Made by a program: the position numbers and the translations under genes. From positions 3,824,501 through 3,888,500 of the forward strand of contig NZ_CP073586.1 in assembly GCF_022267555.1 (NCBI RefSeq): a stretch of 64,000 bases of DNA. Reading direction: 5' to 3'. The stretch comes from Proteiniphilum propionicum (GTDB lineage: Bacteria; Bacteroidota; Bacteroidia; Bacteroidales; Dysgonomonadaceae). Below, one piece after another: positions 18,823-28,698 of the stretch. A model generated the notes under the pieces. The model made no database searches. It was not told the DNA's origin and saw only the letters and a program-made list of their open reading frames with translations. Numbering within the stretch: position 1 is the stretch's first letter; the number at the start of each line of letters is the position of its first letter.

Positions 18823-19810
18823 TCAGTATCCGGGATTTTGCACTAAATTTTTATTCCGCTGTACATCTGTATATGGGATCGGCATTAAATAATTTCTTGG
18901 AGATGCAAAGTTTCGTAGAATATTAGGAGCATTCCCCCCTGCAACAACACGGCCATCCAACGGCGTTGGAGTACAGAATTCGTTAAAATTATTTGTCATG
19001 ATATTATTTCCTACAGGAGTAGCATCGAAATATTCTTCGGCTAAAAGCCATCTTCGCATATCCCAGAAATTTTGATGCTCCATGTACATTTCAATCATAC
19101 GTTCCCGGCGAACAATTTCTCTCATCTTTGCTTGCGTCAGTGAAACGCCTATCCTTCCCCAAGCTGTTTCAAGGGTTGGAATTCCTGCTCGTTCACGAAT
19201 CTTGTTGAGATATAGTTTTGCTTCATCTAAATCTCCCGATTCGACACATGCTTCAGCATAATCAAGATATAGCCCACCTAATCTGACTACCGGCCAAGGG
19301 TATTCTCTATGCCCTCCTCCTCCTGAATTCGAGGCGGGATGAACACCTTTTTTATTAAGAAATCCTGTTGGACTATAGTTATTACTACGCTGTTGAATAC
19401 CACAAGATTGGTTCCGCATAAATTGCGTTAAAACCTTCATTTTTTTAATACCGCGTAGATTTGACTCCTTGTACGCATCATTACCGGAACCCTGAGTATA
19501 TCTTCCCTGACACTCGTAGTAACCGTTATGAAAACTTATCCATGCATAATAACGCGGTTCCCGGTCAATATTCATCTTCTGAGTTTGTCCTTCACCGTTG
19601 ATATCATCTTCATCAAACACCGTAGGTGAAAATCTCTCCTCATAATCAAATTCGGGATCCTGATCGATGGGAAGTCCATTTTTTGAATAGAACCGGTCCA
19701 ACATGGTTAAGGTAGGTGAAATACCATTCCATGAATTTCCTTGGTGCCATGGTCTGGATTTATTCTGCATAGAATAAAAACCCTCCGAACGTGCATCAAT
19801 CCAAATATGC
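18823..19810 (-). pseudogene. beheaded SusD-like gene
   Basis: This frame encodes only the C-terminal half of a SusD/RagB protein and matches the intact SusD at 23172-25070 from HIWIDAR onward (RPW...NSWNGISPTLTMLDRFYSKNGLPIDQDP). Homology stops at about 19809, where the frame runs into M20 peptidase sequence. The first half, with signal peptide and TPR core, is absent. The internal ATG at 19770 would give a 315-residue protein without a signal, so a working SusD is unlikely. Confidence 0.85.
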
Positions 19811-20320
19811 TTCTGTCAATGCTACCCAATACGTAGCACCGCGTGAGAGCAGATCCTGATTAAACACATACTTGGGGTGATGCACCATAAACGTGTCGCC
19901 ATTACCCATCATGCAGTAAGTACCCGCCTTCTTTTGCAGCATAAATGCAAAATCTTCGCTACCCATATACGGGTGCATTCCGTAAACGGCGTTCTCTTCG
20001 CCAAAAGTTTCCTGAGCAACCTTGTAAGCCCATTGTGTGTTTTCGGGAGTGTTGACAAGCACGGCATCAGCCACTCCTTCATGGATTTCGTATCCGCAGT
20101 TAAAGGCTTCGGCTTGCGCTTTGGTGATGCTGCGCACTTTGTCGAGTACCAACGTTCGAAAAGTCCGTCGGCAAGCAACCCGATGGCTTTTTCGCCGTCG
20201 CCCACGGTCTCGATGCCACAATTCCCGTTCCGCCAATGCCTTCCGCCACGGCGTAGTCCCACTCTTTCATTTCACCCTGAAATGTTGAAACCCGGGATAT
20301 TTCCTTTAACTGCTTATTGT
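19796..20320 (-). pseudogene. remnant of an M20-family amidohydrolase with the middle missing
   Basis: The C-terminal part is clear M20D peptidase/amidohydrolase (hippurate-hydrolase-like): MHPYMGSEDFAFMLQKKAG, MGNGDTFMVHHPKYVFNQDLL and WVALTEAYL. Upstream in other frames lie bits of the N-terminus (EWDYAVAEGIGGTGIVA, then GDGEKAIGLLADG). The two are joined after roughly 240 missing residues, and at least two frameshifts separate them. The stop codon is supplied by the adjoining SusD sequence. The remnant therefore has an internal deletion and a fused 3' end. It lies in an otherwise glycan-related locus. Confidence 0.8.
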
Positions 20321-20414
20321 GGATAAGCGGTTAGCTATAAAATATAACCTGACACAGTTTGATTTACACAACCTAACAAAAATTTAATGGATATAACGTT
20401 TCACATTTGCTCTT

Positions 20415-21674
20415 TTATTCTAGCTTCCAGTGTGTTGTAAAGATAGAGGTAGGTTCCCCTCTGTTAGCCTGCTGATAATATACAGTTAAAATACTTTCAT
20501 CATCTAACTGAACGCTTGCCGGATACCCCAAGTCACCATTAAAAGCATCAGCGAGAACTATTTCATTTTTAATATCCCAGGTTTTTCCTTCATCCCGGCT
20601 GATACATGCTCTCTCGCCGTAAGGTTCTTTTCTGTAGCCATATACAACAAGTAGCCAACCGTTTTTCAACTCCAACAGGTGAGGAGGATAGCCCCAAATC
20701 GGGGTTTGATGCAACATAGTCCATGTTTTACCCCCGTCATGACTCTCTGATTGCAATAGAAACTTTTCGTTATTATTCGGTTCATTCCGAAACATGGCAA
20801 TAATTTTACCGCTTCTTGTTTCTACCAAGTGTGGTTCACTGATACCTGTAATCGATCCGCTTTCAGTTTTGAACGTTGCAATTACCTGCCAACTCTGTCC
20901 ATCATCCATCGATTGTTCTGCGACAAGTGCTGGCAATCCATTCCATGTACCATTCCCAATATAAAGCAAGCGCCCGTCGCGTAGTTGAATGGGGCCATGG
21001 GGTGCAGTAGATGAAGTACGAACCGGCTTTTCCCATGTCTTACCACCATCTGTAGACCTACGCGTCCAGTTTCCCAACCAGATCTTTTTTATTTCATCAG
21101 GTATTTTTTCAGCCACACGGGCATATTTCTGATAGGTCCATTTCCATGCAGGGCTTGCATAAGTCAGTGAAGTAAACCAACTAATCAGCAGTGTCCCCTT
21201 TTGGGTTTGAATAATACCGGCATCTCTGTCGTCTAATGGCGTATTGTTAATGGTCTCCGGTTTACTCCAAGTTTTACCGTTGTCTCTACTACGTATCAAT
21301 TGTGTTTTACCCCAGGGACAAACATGGGAATCCCTATCACCCGAATAAACAATAATCAGTTCCCCCTCCTCTGTCTTTGCAATGGTGGGCCATCCAAGAT
21401 AACGATTCGATTCCAAAAAAGGATCCGTAGGTTTCACATGGCCATTTTCGTCAATCGACTGTCCAATAATATACAGTTTCCCTGGCTCCTTGCATACTAG
21501 CTTTGTTTCAATGATAGTAGCAATTTTATTTGGAGAGATTTTGAAATTTTTAATCATTCCCTTCTTATGATGATTGCTGATTTTTTCGCCATGCAAGTGA
21601 CTATTAAGGAGGGAACCTGTTGTTATCATTCCTAATGATTTTATGAAATTACGCCGGTTATAATTCTTGTTCAT
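20415..21674 (-). CDS. Tat-exported sialidase-like BNR-repeat protein
   Basis: The 419-residue protein starts with a twin-arginine signal (NRRNFIKSLGMITTGSLL) and carries five Asp boxes of BNR/sialidase beta-propellers: SRDNGKTW, STDGGKTW, SMDDGQSW, SHDGGKTW and SRDEGKTW. The usual RIP motif of GH33 is not seen; the matching region reads RYLGWPTIA. It may thus be a sialidase relative with another specificity. It has no close operon partner: it lies between the M20/SusD wreck and the duplicated discoidin gene, so it may have arrived with the rearrangement. The companion GH33 at 57802-58968 is more canonical. Confidence 0.75.
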   Translation of the reverse strand: MNKNYNRRNFIKSLGMITTGSLLNSHLHGEKISNHHKKGMIKNFKISPNKIATIIETKLVCKEPGKLYIIGQSIDENGHVKPTDPFLESNRYLGWPTIAKTEEGELIIVYSGDRDSHVCPWGKTQLIRSRDNGKTWSKPETINNTPLDDRDAGIIQTQKGTLLISWFTSLTYASPAWKWTYQKYARVAEKIPDEIKKIWLGNWTRRSTDGGKTWEKPVRTSSTAPHGPIQLRDGRLLYIGNGTWNGLPALVAEQSMDDGQSWQVIATFKTESGSITGISEPHLVETRSGKIIAMFRNEPNNNEKFLLQSESHDGGKTWTMLHQTPIWGYPPHLLELKNGWLLVVYGYRKEPYGERACISRDEGKTWDIKNEIVLADAFNGDLGYPASVQLDDESILTVYYQQANRGEPTSIFTTHWKLE

Positions 21675-21958
21675 TTATTATTTTATTCTGTTGATAAACA
21701 CTATTATAATATCTTTATATTCAAAAATGTTTTGTGGGTATATCCGTTCGATAAAGCAGATGTAACCTGATAAGCTGTTTAAGCGTATAAAATAGCCTGC
21801 AAGCTTTTCCGTTAAGCCAAATGAATAGAGCCAATCTTGCTTGAGTTATTCATGACGGGGGAAAGCTTTACTTTAGTGAATCGAAAACGGGTTACAAAAC
21901 GTTTGTTGATCGCAAGATTTGGCTGTTATCAAAACACATGCGAAAGTTCAGTTAATTA
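21675..21958. other. non-coding stretch with scattered inverted repeats
   Basis: No gene is seen. Short inverted repeats occur: GTAACC and GGTTAC, AAGCTTTTCC and GGAAAGCTT, AGCCAATCTTGC and GCAAGATTTGGCT. They could be the worn ends of an inserted element or structured 5' leader DNA of the BNR gene. It ends at the hairpin of the second discoidin-lipoprotein copy. Confidence 0.4.
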
Positions 21959-21997
21959 GTTGTTGAAAAATGGGTATATCTCCCATTTTTCAACAAC
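21959..21997 (-). terminator. hairpin downstream of discoidin lipoprotein copy 2
   Basis: GTTGTTGAAAAATGGG (21959-21974) pairs perfectly with CCCATTTTTCAACAAC (21982-21997) around a 7-base loop. It matches the hairpin at 17601-17646 and so was part of the duplicated segment. It marks the end of the SusC-SusD-discoidin transcript. Confidence 0.7.
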
Positions 21998-22041
21998 TAT
22001 GGGCTATTTCTATTTAGAACAAAAACATTCAAATTTTACAA

Positions 22042-23121
22042 CTATAGAAAAGCCCCATACACATACAGCTCTGCTAACGAAAAAAAGACAACATTATTTC
22101 TTGGATTACTAAATGTTACTCGTAAATAACGAATGCTAGAAAGAGCATCTAAACTATAAATGATCTCAGTGTTTCGAGTTGTCGGGAAATCATTGTAGCT
22201 TCCGTATATTGTCCAATCAACACCATCCAGACTGCCTTCCACAATAAAATCAGTAGGTGCATTTTGTGCATTATTATGATCTCTGTTATAAAAACCCAGC
22301 TTAGTTACAATACGACTGCTCAACATATCGAAAGTAACATGATGAGGAAATGGATCTGCCGCCCTCCAGTCCGTTTGCCAAAATGTGCTCAAATTGTCAT
22401 CAAATATTCTCGTGGGAGGCTCATTCTGACTACTTTGCGAAGTAAAATCTACGATAATCCACTCACTTTTATCTTGAAACCGGACTTCCTGATAAGGTTT
22501 AATGGAAGCTGTTTTTATTTCAGATAACTGAAGGAAGTTACCCGGACCAGAAGTATAGTAACTGAAAACCTGTTCCTCGGTATGTACACCTAACACATAT
22601 CGTTTCCCGGTTAATTCAGATGATATTGATGTATATAATTGCCGTACTCCGTCACCGTCTAGATAGTCTACGTTTATTTGGATATCTTTTCCCGTTGGAT
22701 TCTCCCAACTAACAGCCACTCCTCCTATAACAGGTTCGATTTTTAAACTTGAAGCTACTACCTTGTAAGCAGGCTCCAAAGGAGTTGCATTAATGCATAT
22801 GGGAGCAGACATGTGGCCTGTTTTGTCAGCTGTTCTGATTGAAAAAGTATATTCCCGGCTTTGTAAATTCATAATCAAAGCGTCTTCTGCATAACGACTA
22901 AAGGAATATAATTTGTCTTCTCCCTCATCCGAGAAATCAACGCGTACATATTCAACATCTTGTTCTTGAGGAAAATTCCAATTAAAGGAAATTTCTCCAT
23001 ACCCGACCTCATAGGTAACCTCTCCTATGGTTGGTAAAGTGATAGCTGTTTCTTTATCGCAAGAAAAGAGGAATAAAAGAAACGCCAAAATAATTGTTTT
23101 AAAATAAATTAATCTATTCAT
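22042..23121 (-). CDS. surface lipoprotein, DUF4959-like with discoidin domain, copy 2
   Basis: The 359-residue lipoprotein (lipobox LFSC) is the intact-locus copy of the gene at 17692-18771. Its domain order is the same: signal, fibronectin-like segments, C-terminal F5/8 type C domain (IFDDNLSTFWQTDW onward). It lies 50 bases after SusD, in the usual third place of such an operon, and probably works as an accessory surface glycan-binding protein with the SusC/SusD importer. Differences from copy 1 are spread along the gene, so the duplication is not recent. Confidence 0.85.
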   Translation of the reverse strand: MNRLIYFKTIILAFLLFLFSCDKETAITLPTIGEVTYEVGYGEISFNWNFPQEQDVEYVRVDFSDEGEDKLYSFSRYAEDALIMNLQSREYTFSIRTADKTGHMSAPICINATPLEPAYKVVASSLKIEPVIGGVAVSWENPTGKDIQINVDYLDGDGVRQLYTSISSELTGKRYVLGVHTEEQVFSYYTSGPGNFLQLSEIKTASIKPYQEVRFQDKSEWIIVDFTSQSSQNEPPTRIFDDNLSTFWQTDWRAADPFPHHVTFDMLSSRIVTKLGFYNRDHNNAQNAPTDFIVEGSLDGVDWTIYGSYNDFPTTRNTEIIYSLDALSSIRYLRVTFSNPRNNVVFFSLAELYVYGAFL

Positions 23122-23171
23122 TATCTCTTGTGTTATTTTACATATTATGCATTTTGAAAGTTCTGCAATAA

Positions 23172-25070
23172 TCAGTATCCAGGATTTTGTACTAAATTTT
23201 TATTTTTCTGTACCTCTGTATATGGGATAGGCATTAAATAATTTCGTGGAGATGCGAAGTTTCGTGGGATATTAGGAGAATTTCCCCCTGCTACAACACG
23301 ACCATCCAACGGTGTTGGAGTACAGAACTCTTCAAAATCGTTTGTCATGATATTATTTCCTACAGGAGTGGCATCGAAATATTCTCCAGCCAAAAGCCAT
23401 CTTCGCATATCCCAGAAATTTTGATGCTCCATATACATCTCTATCATACGTTCCTGGCGAACTATTCCTCTCATCTTTGCTTCAGTGAGTGAAACCCCTA
23501 TACTTCCCCAAGCCGTTTCAAGAGTTGGAATTCCTGCTCGTTCACGGATCTTGTTGATATATACTTTTGCTTCATCTAAATCTCCCGATTCAACACATGC
23601 TTCAGCATAGTTAAGATATAACTCACCTAATCTGACCACCGGCCATGGGTATTCTCTATGCCCACCTCCTCCTGAATTTGATGCAGGATGAACACCTTTT
23701 TTATTGAGAAAACCCGTTGGGCTATAGTTATTGCTACGCTGTTGAACACCACAGGCCTGGTTACGCATAAATTGAGTTAAAACCTTCATATTATTTATAC
23801 CGCGGAAATTTGAGTCCTCGTATGCGTTATGCCCAGAACCCTCATAGTATCTTCCCTGGCACTCGTAATAACCGTTATGGAAACTTATCCATGCATAATA
23901 ACGCGGTTCCCGGTCAATATTCATCTTTTGTGTTTGTCCTTCACCGTTGATATCATCTTCATCAAAAACCGTGGGTGAAAATCTTTTCTCATAATCGAAT
24001 GCAGGATCCTGATCTATGGGAAGTCCGTTTTTTGAATAAAAACGGTCCAACATTGTCAATGTAGGTGAAATACCATTCCATGAATGTCCTATGAGCCATG
24101 GCCGGGATTTATTCTGCATAGAAAAAAATCCCTCCGGACGTGCATCGATCCAAATATGTTCTTTACTTGCTTTATCAACCAGCGTAAACCTCAGTGCCCG
24201 TTGAATGGGATCCGCAGGTTCAGGCAAATCCCCGGCAGTCGCATCTGCCGGCATATAAAGCCTATGCCCAACTGCTTCTGCAGCCTCAATCGCTTCTTTG
24301 CACGCTTCTTTTGCACGCGACCATTTATTAACATCAAAAGTAGTGTTAATCAATGAAGTCCCATCGGGATTTTTAAAATCAGCATACATGCTATTACCAT
24401 TGTACAATGGTGAAGCTGCATATAGCAACATGCGTGATTTAATTGCTTTAGCCGCAACGCTGGTAGCTAATCCCATCAACCGATTTGACCTATTAGCGGG
24501 AAGTCTTAAGGCAACATCATCAAACCTTTCAGCAATCCAATCTACACATTCATCATAAGGAGTTCGTCCCAAAAAATCCTTGGGAGAAGTATTTATTACA
24601 GGTTCCTCTTTTACCAATATTATCGGGCCATAACAACGTAAAAGCAAGAAATGATAATAGGCAATCAAAAAATCGACTTGTGCTATATAGTCATCTTTAC
24701 TGCTTTGGTCTAAATTGGGAACCTTATCAATGTTATTAATTAATAAATAACACTGTTTTATACCCGAAAAAAGTGTGTTCCAATAAGAGATAAACGGATC
24801 ATTGGCAGTATAATTTCCTTTAGGAAATTGAGCAAATGTCTCATGCTCAAAAGCAGTCACTATTTCGTCACCGGTTAACCAATCTAAAGAGATGACCGCT
24901 TCTCTTGAATTTGGGATGTAGGAGTAACACGAATAAAGAAAATTTTCGGCAGCTTCTATAGTTCTGAAAGCATCATCTTCTGTAGTTACTTCGTCAGGCA
25001 CAACATCCAGGTAGTTGCAAGAAATGACACCAATTGTCAATAATATGAATAATAATTTATATAATTTCAT
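23172..25070 (-). CDS. SusD/RagB-like nutrient-binding outer membrane lipoprotein
   Basis: The 632-residue lipoprotein (lipobox VISC, then NYLDVVPDEVTTEDDAF) has the typical SusD TPR scaffold in the first half (FLIAYYHFLLLRCYGPIILV, GRTPYDECVDWI). The second half has RPWLIGHSWNGISPT and the conserved end (RERMIEMYMEHQNFWDMRRWLLAGE, NYLMPIPYTEVQKNKNLVQNPGY). SusD proteins form the lid on the SusC barrel and capture ligand. It starts 12 bases after the SusC stop. Its second half is duplicated at 18823-19810. The ligand is probably an O-glycan, inferred from the enzymes of the locus. Confidence 0.95.
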   Translation of the reverse strand: MKLYKLLFILLTIGVISCNYLDVVPDEVTTEDDAFRTIEAAENFLYSCYSYIPNSREAVISLDWLTGDEIVTAFEHETFAQFPKGNYTANDPFISYWNTLFSGIKQCYLLINNIDKVPNLDQSSKDDYIAQVDFLIAYYHFLLLRCYGPIILVKEEPVINTSPKDFLGRTPYDECVDWIAERFDDVALRLPANRSNRLMGLATSVAAKAIKSRMLLYAASPLYNGNSMYADFKNPDGTSLINTTFDVNKWSRAKEACKEAIEAAEAVGHRLYMPADATAGDLPEPADPIQRALRFTLVDKASKEHIWIDARPEGFFSMQNKSRPWLIGHSWNGISPTLTMLDRFYSKNGLPIDQDPAFDYEKRFSPTVFDEDDINGEGQTQKMNIDREPRYYAWISFHNGYYECQGRYYEGSGHNAYEDSNFRGINNMKVLTQFMRNQACGVQQRSNNYSPTGFLNKKGVHPASNSGGGGHREYPWPVVRLGELYLNYAEACVESGDLDEAKVYINKIRERAGIPTLETAWGSIGVSLTEAKMRGIVRQERMIEMYMEHQNFWDMRRWLLAGEYFDATPVGNNIMTNDFEEFCTPTPLDGRVVAGGNSPNIPRNFASPRNYLMPIPYTEVQKNKNLVQNPGY

Positions 25071-25082
25071 TTTTCCACTTTT

Positions 25083-28000
25083 TTAGTTTATTGTCATCTG
25101 AAATCCAATATTAAAAACTCTCGTTGTCGGATATTGTAATCCACTTCCACCACCTTGTTCCGGATCCCAAAGTTTAAATTTTGAAAATGTTAACAGATTT
25201 GTTCCGCTTAGATAAAAACGCATATTTTTTAAATTGTAACCGATTTCAGCATTTTTGAGTTTTAAAAATGAAGCATCTCGCAACCAAAAACTTGAGGCTT
25301 CCGTATTATTACCATGGGTGGTTTGAGTCAGTCTGGGATAATCTGCATGTAAATCCTGATTATTCGGACTCCAGTGACTATCAACAATCCATTTCATCAC
25401 GTTCTTGCGTGTGTTAGTTCCAAATGGATGCATATTCGACAACATCATGGAGGTTCGTGCTGCCCCCTGGAAGAGAAACCCGAAATCACATTTTTTATAG
25501 CGAATACTGGGCCCAAAACCATAAATAATCTCAGGGACAGTAGGATAACCCATTCTAATACGATCATTATTTGTAATCAGGCCATCCGTTTCGCCAAATC
25601 TATTCGGGATATCTTTATACTTAATATCACCAACTCCTACATTCCCCGATATTTGTTGCTCAGGACGATTTGCAATCTCTCCTTCATCAATAAACAATCC
25701 TTCTGCAACATAACCAAGGTGAGTATTCAATGAGCTTCCTACATTTACCAAGTTTGGATAATCCTGATCGATCGGTTCATCATACTTTGTGATTTCATTT
25801 CGGGCAAAAGTAAATGTCCCTTTCATTTGAATAATAAAATCTCTATTAACCTGCTTACTATAATCAACTAAAAAGTCAAAACCTTTGTTCCTTACAGCAG
25901 CAGTATTAGCATAGACAGCAGTATTAGCCGTGCCTAAATAGTTTGGAATAGTCGCCCGCTGTTGGAAGATATTGCTTCTTTCCTCTCTGAAAAAATCAGC
26001 AGAAATTCTAAAATCATCAAACAGATGCAAATCGAGACCCAGGTTAATTTTCTCACCGGTCTCCCAAGTTAAATCATAATTGGGGTATCGGTTATATACT
26101 GGACCGCTTTTGGAGTAATTCATATCAATCCCAGTTGTAAAACCTTTCCCGGTTAAAGACACGTCTGACATATAAACAAAACGTTCCCCCCCGATACGAT
26201 CATTACCTACTAAACCCCATGAACCTCTTAATTTTAAATGGCTAACAACAGGCAACAATGGTTCAAACCAAGATTCTGAGCTTATATTGTACCCTCCTGC
26301 AACTGACGGAAAGAAACCAAAGCGATTTCCTTCGGAAAAATTTTCGGAACCATTGTATCCGAAGTTAAATTCGAGCAAATATTTATTATCGTATGCATAG
26401 GATAATCTTCCCGCCACACTCTGTGTTCTTTGAGGCAATGAGTTATATAAACGCTGCAGCGATTTGTCGGCAGAAATGTTATTTAGGTTAAACTGATCTT
26501 GATTGTAGATAAATAAAGCATTCAAATCATGCTTACCAAAACTCCTTGCCCAATTTAAATTTGCCTGAAGGTAAAACAAACGACTACCTGAAGTACCGCC
26601 GTTTGTTCCCAGCACCGGCGTTACTTCTTCAACTTGCCTTGCCAGTTCATAATCTACAGTATTGTCAGGATGACGAGTGTAATTAGAAACTCTAAACATA
26701 TTGTAAGGAGCTGAACGATAGGTAGATGTTGATGACCAGTTTTTAAAAGAAACCAATGTGGCAAATGAGAGACCTTTAACAATGAAATCAAGCCCCTGAT
26801 CAAACCGAAGGTTGGCCACCACGGTGCTTTCAAATTGATTTTGGTATCCACTTACAAAGTCCGCTAACGGGTTACGGGCTCCTTCATTTCCAAAAGCGTA
26901 ACCTCCCCAGCGAGCATAATGAACCAACGGATCATCCGGATACATTATTGGGAAATCAACCGGATTAATATACATTATATTGTTATAGAGATTGCTAACA
27001 CTGGTGTTTGGACCTTTTCTGTCCATCAAGTTTACATTTAAGCGCAGAGAAAACTTCGATGACTTACTCAAATAAGCATTTACATTATTCTGTAAATTAT
27101 AGCGCATTAGATCGATATTGTTGTCAAAAGAATAAAAATCTTTACTTCTGTTTTGTAATATTCCGTTCTCATGTGTTAGAGAAATACTGCTAAAATAATC
27201 TGCTTTACTGCCACCACCACGTATGTTAAAATTAAATTTCTGGTTAAACGCTGCATCTTTGAATATCTCATCATACCAGTTAACATTGGGATAAACATAT
27301 GGATTTAAATTGTTCTCCGTACCATATATTTTATCTTGCGAATAGAGTAATGAAGTCCCTAAATTTCCTACCGCTTCATTAAATAGCTTCATATAAGTAA
27401 CCCCGTCGGCAAGTTTTATTTTACTCGTGGGCATAGCTACATTGCCTTCTATGCGATAATTTATTATAGGCTTAGATAAGTCGGAACCTGTTTTCGTTGT
27501 AATGATCATTACGCCATTAGCCCCTCTGGACCCATACATAGCAGTGGCTGTGGCATCCTTCAATATAGAGAATCCATCAATAATTTCAGGATCAAGTGCA
27601 TTTAGGTCACCTGCCGATATTTCGACACCATCAAGTACAATAAGAGGCGAAGTTGCACCACTAATTGTAGAAATACCACGAATATAAAAACTGGCCCCGT
27701 CAGCACCAGGCTGTCCTGTCCGCTGGTAAGAGATTACTCCCGCCAAGCGACCTGCAAAACTGGTTGAAAGATTTGCAGAGGGTACTCTCAATTCTCCTGG
27801 ATTCACTGTTTGTATTGAACCGACCATTGTTTCTCGTTTCTGTCCGGTTCCAAAAGCGGTAATAACCACCTCCTCCAACGCCTGGGTATCAGGATGCAAT
27901 TCTATTTGGGCTAAATCAGTACGATTGTCCACTTCAATTCTTAAATCCTGATATCCGATATAAGTGATCAGGAGCACATCGGAACTTCCTGAAACAGATA

Positions 28001-28520
28001 TTGAGAAATTACCGTCAATATCCGTGACAGTTCCCCTGTCTGTACCTTCAACACGTATATTGGCACCAATTATTGTCTCATGGGTCTGTGCATCAACAAC
28101 TTGCCCAACCACATTACGTCGTTTGGGCTGTTGCATCATATTCATGTTGCTTCCTGAAGAAACCTTGCGTGTAACTATCACATTATTACCTCTGACCGAG
28201 ATATTATATCCGGCAAAAATTGCTCTTGCTACCTTTTCAATGGACTCGTCAACTACATTCAAATTAATTATTTGCGAGACGTCCACATCATTATTATTAT
28301 ACACAAATTTGTAATTTGTCTGCTTTTCAATAGCTTTTACAGCCTCAATAATGGTAATATTATTGAGTTTAATATTTATCAGCTCGTTCTGTACTATGGC
28401 TTTTGCCTGTGATGTCATGATAAATGAAAACAAACTGATAAAAAAGAAGAATATTCGTAAGTAAGTCGTTAATTTACCAAAAAAAAAGGATGAATCATTC
28501 TGTTTTTGTATGTTCAACAT
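25083..28520 (-). CDS. SusC/RagA-type TonB-dependent transporter with STN domain
   Basis: The 1145-residue outer membrane transporter has, in order, a signal region, an STN (secretin/TonB N-terminus) domain (about 48-117), a carboxypeptidase-regulatory-like domain (about 134-212, VGQVVDAQTHETIIGANI), a plug (about 235-350, with SILKDATATAMYGSRGANGVMIITTK) and a 22-strand type barrel ending FNIGFQMTIN. The STN domain is the feature by which such transporters signal to a FecR-type anti-sigma, and the adjoining sigma/FecR pair fits that. It heads the SusC-SusD-discoidin lipoprotein operon. Confidence 0.95.
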   Translation of the reverse strand: MLNIQKQNDSSFFFGKLTTYLRIFFFFISLFSFIMTSQAKAIVQNELINIKLNNITIIEAVKAIEKQTNYKFVYNNNDVDVSQIINLNVVDESIEKVARAIFAGYNISVRGNNVIVTRKVSSGSNMNMMQQPKRRNVVGQVVDAQTHETIIGANIRVEGTDRGTVTDIDGNFSISVSGSSDVLLITYIGYQDLRIEVDNRTDLAQIELHPDTQALEEVVITAFGTGQKRETMVGSIQTVNPGELRVPSANLSTSFAGRLAGVISYQRTGQPGADGASFYIRGISTISGATSPLIVLDGVEISAGDLNALDPEIIDGFSILKDATATAMYGSRGANGVMIITTKTGSDLSKPIINYRIEGNVAMPTSKIKLADGVTYMKLFNEAVGNLGTSLLYSQDKIYGTENNLNPYVYPNVNWYDEIFKDAAFNQKFNFNIRGGGSKADYFSSISLTHENGILQNRSKDFYSFDNNIDLMRYNLQNNVNAYLSKSSKFSLRLNVNLMDRKGPNTSVSNLYNNIMYINPVDFPIMYPDDPLVHYARWGGYAFGNEGARNPLADFVSGYQNQFESTVVANLRFDQGLDFIVKGLSFATLVSFKNWSSTSTYRSAPYNMFRVSNYTRHPDNTVDYELARQVEEVTPVLGTNGGTSGSRLFYLQANLNWARSFGKHDLNALFIYNQDQFNLNNISADKSLQRLYNSLPQRTQSVAGRLSYAYDNKYLLEFNFGYNGSENFSEGNRFGFFPSVAGGYNISSESWFEPLLPVVSHLKLRGSWGLVGNDRIGGERFVYMSDVSLTGKGFTTGIDMNYSKSGPVYNRYPNYDLTWETGEKINLGLDLHLFDDFRISADFFREERSNIFQQRATIPNYLGTANTAVYANTAAVRNKGFDFLVDYSKQVNRDFIIQMKGTFTFARNEITKYDEPIDQDYPNLVNVGSSLNTHLGYVAEGLFIDEGEIANRPEQQISGNVGVGDIKYKDIPNRFGETDGLITNNDRIRMGYPTVPEIIYGFGPSIRYKKCDFGFLFQGAARTSMMLSNMHPFGTNTRKNVMKWIVDSHWSPNNQDLHADYPRLTQTTHGNNTEASSFWLRDASFLKLKNAEIGYNLKNMRFYLSGTNLLTFSKFKLWDPEQGGGSGLQYPTTRVFNIGFQMTIN

Positions 28521-28607
28521 GTTCTTTTATGTTATTTTTGTTATGTAATTAGCTTCTTCCCTGTTTTACGCTTTAACCGGGCGAACAGAATAAGAAGAAA
28601 CGTTAAT

Positions 28608-28645
28608 TCAAAAACTTAGGGCAGATGAATAATTTCATTTGCCCT
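28608..28645 (-). terminator. terminator after fecR
   Basis: On the minus strand AGGGCAAATGAA pairs with TTCATCTGCCCT (one G-T pair) around a 4-base loop, and TTTTT follows shortly after. It lies between the FecR stop (28699) and the SusC start (28520), so it separates the sigma/FecR transcript from the SusC operon. Confidence 0.7.
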
Positions 28646-28698
28646 TTCATATTTACTCTTTCTGTTTATCTCATAGGCAACGTTATTTTAAGGATTAT

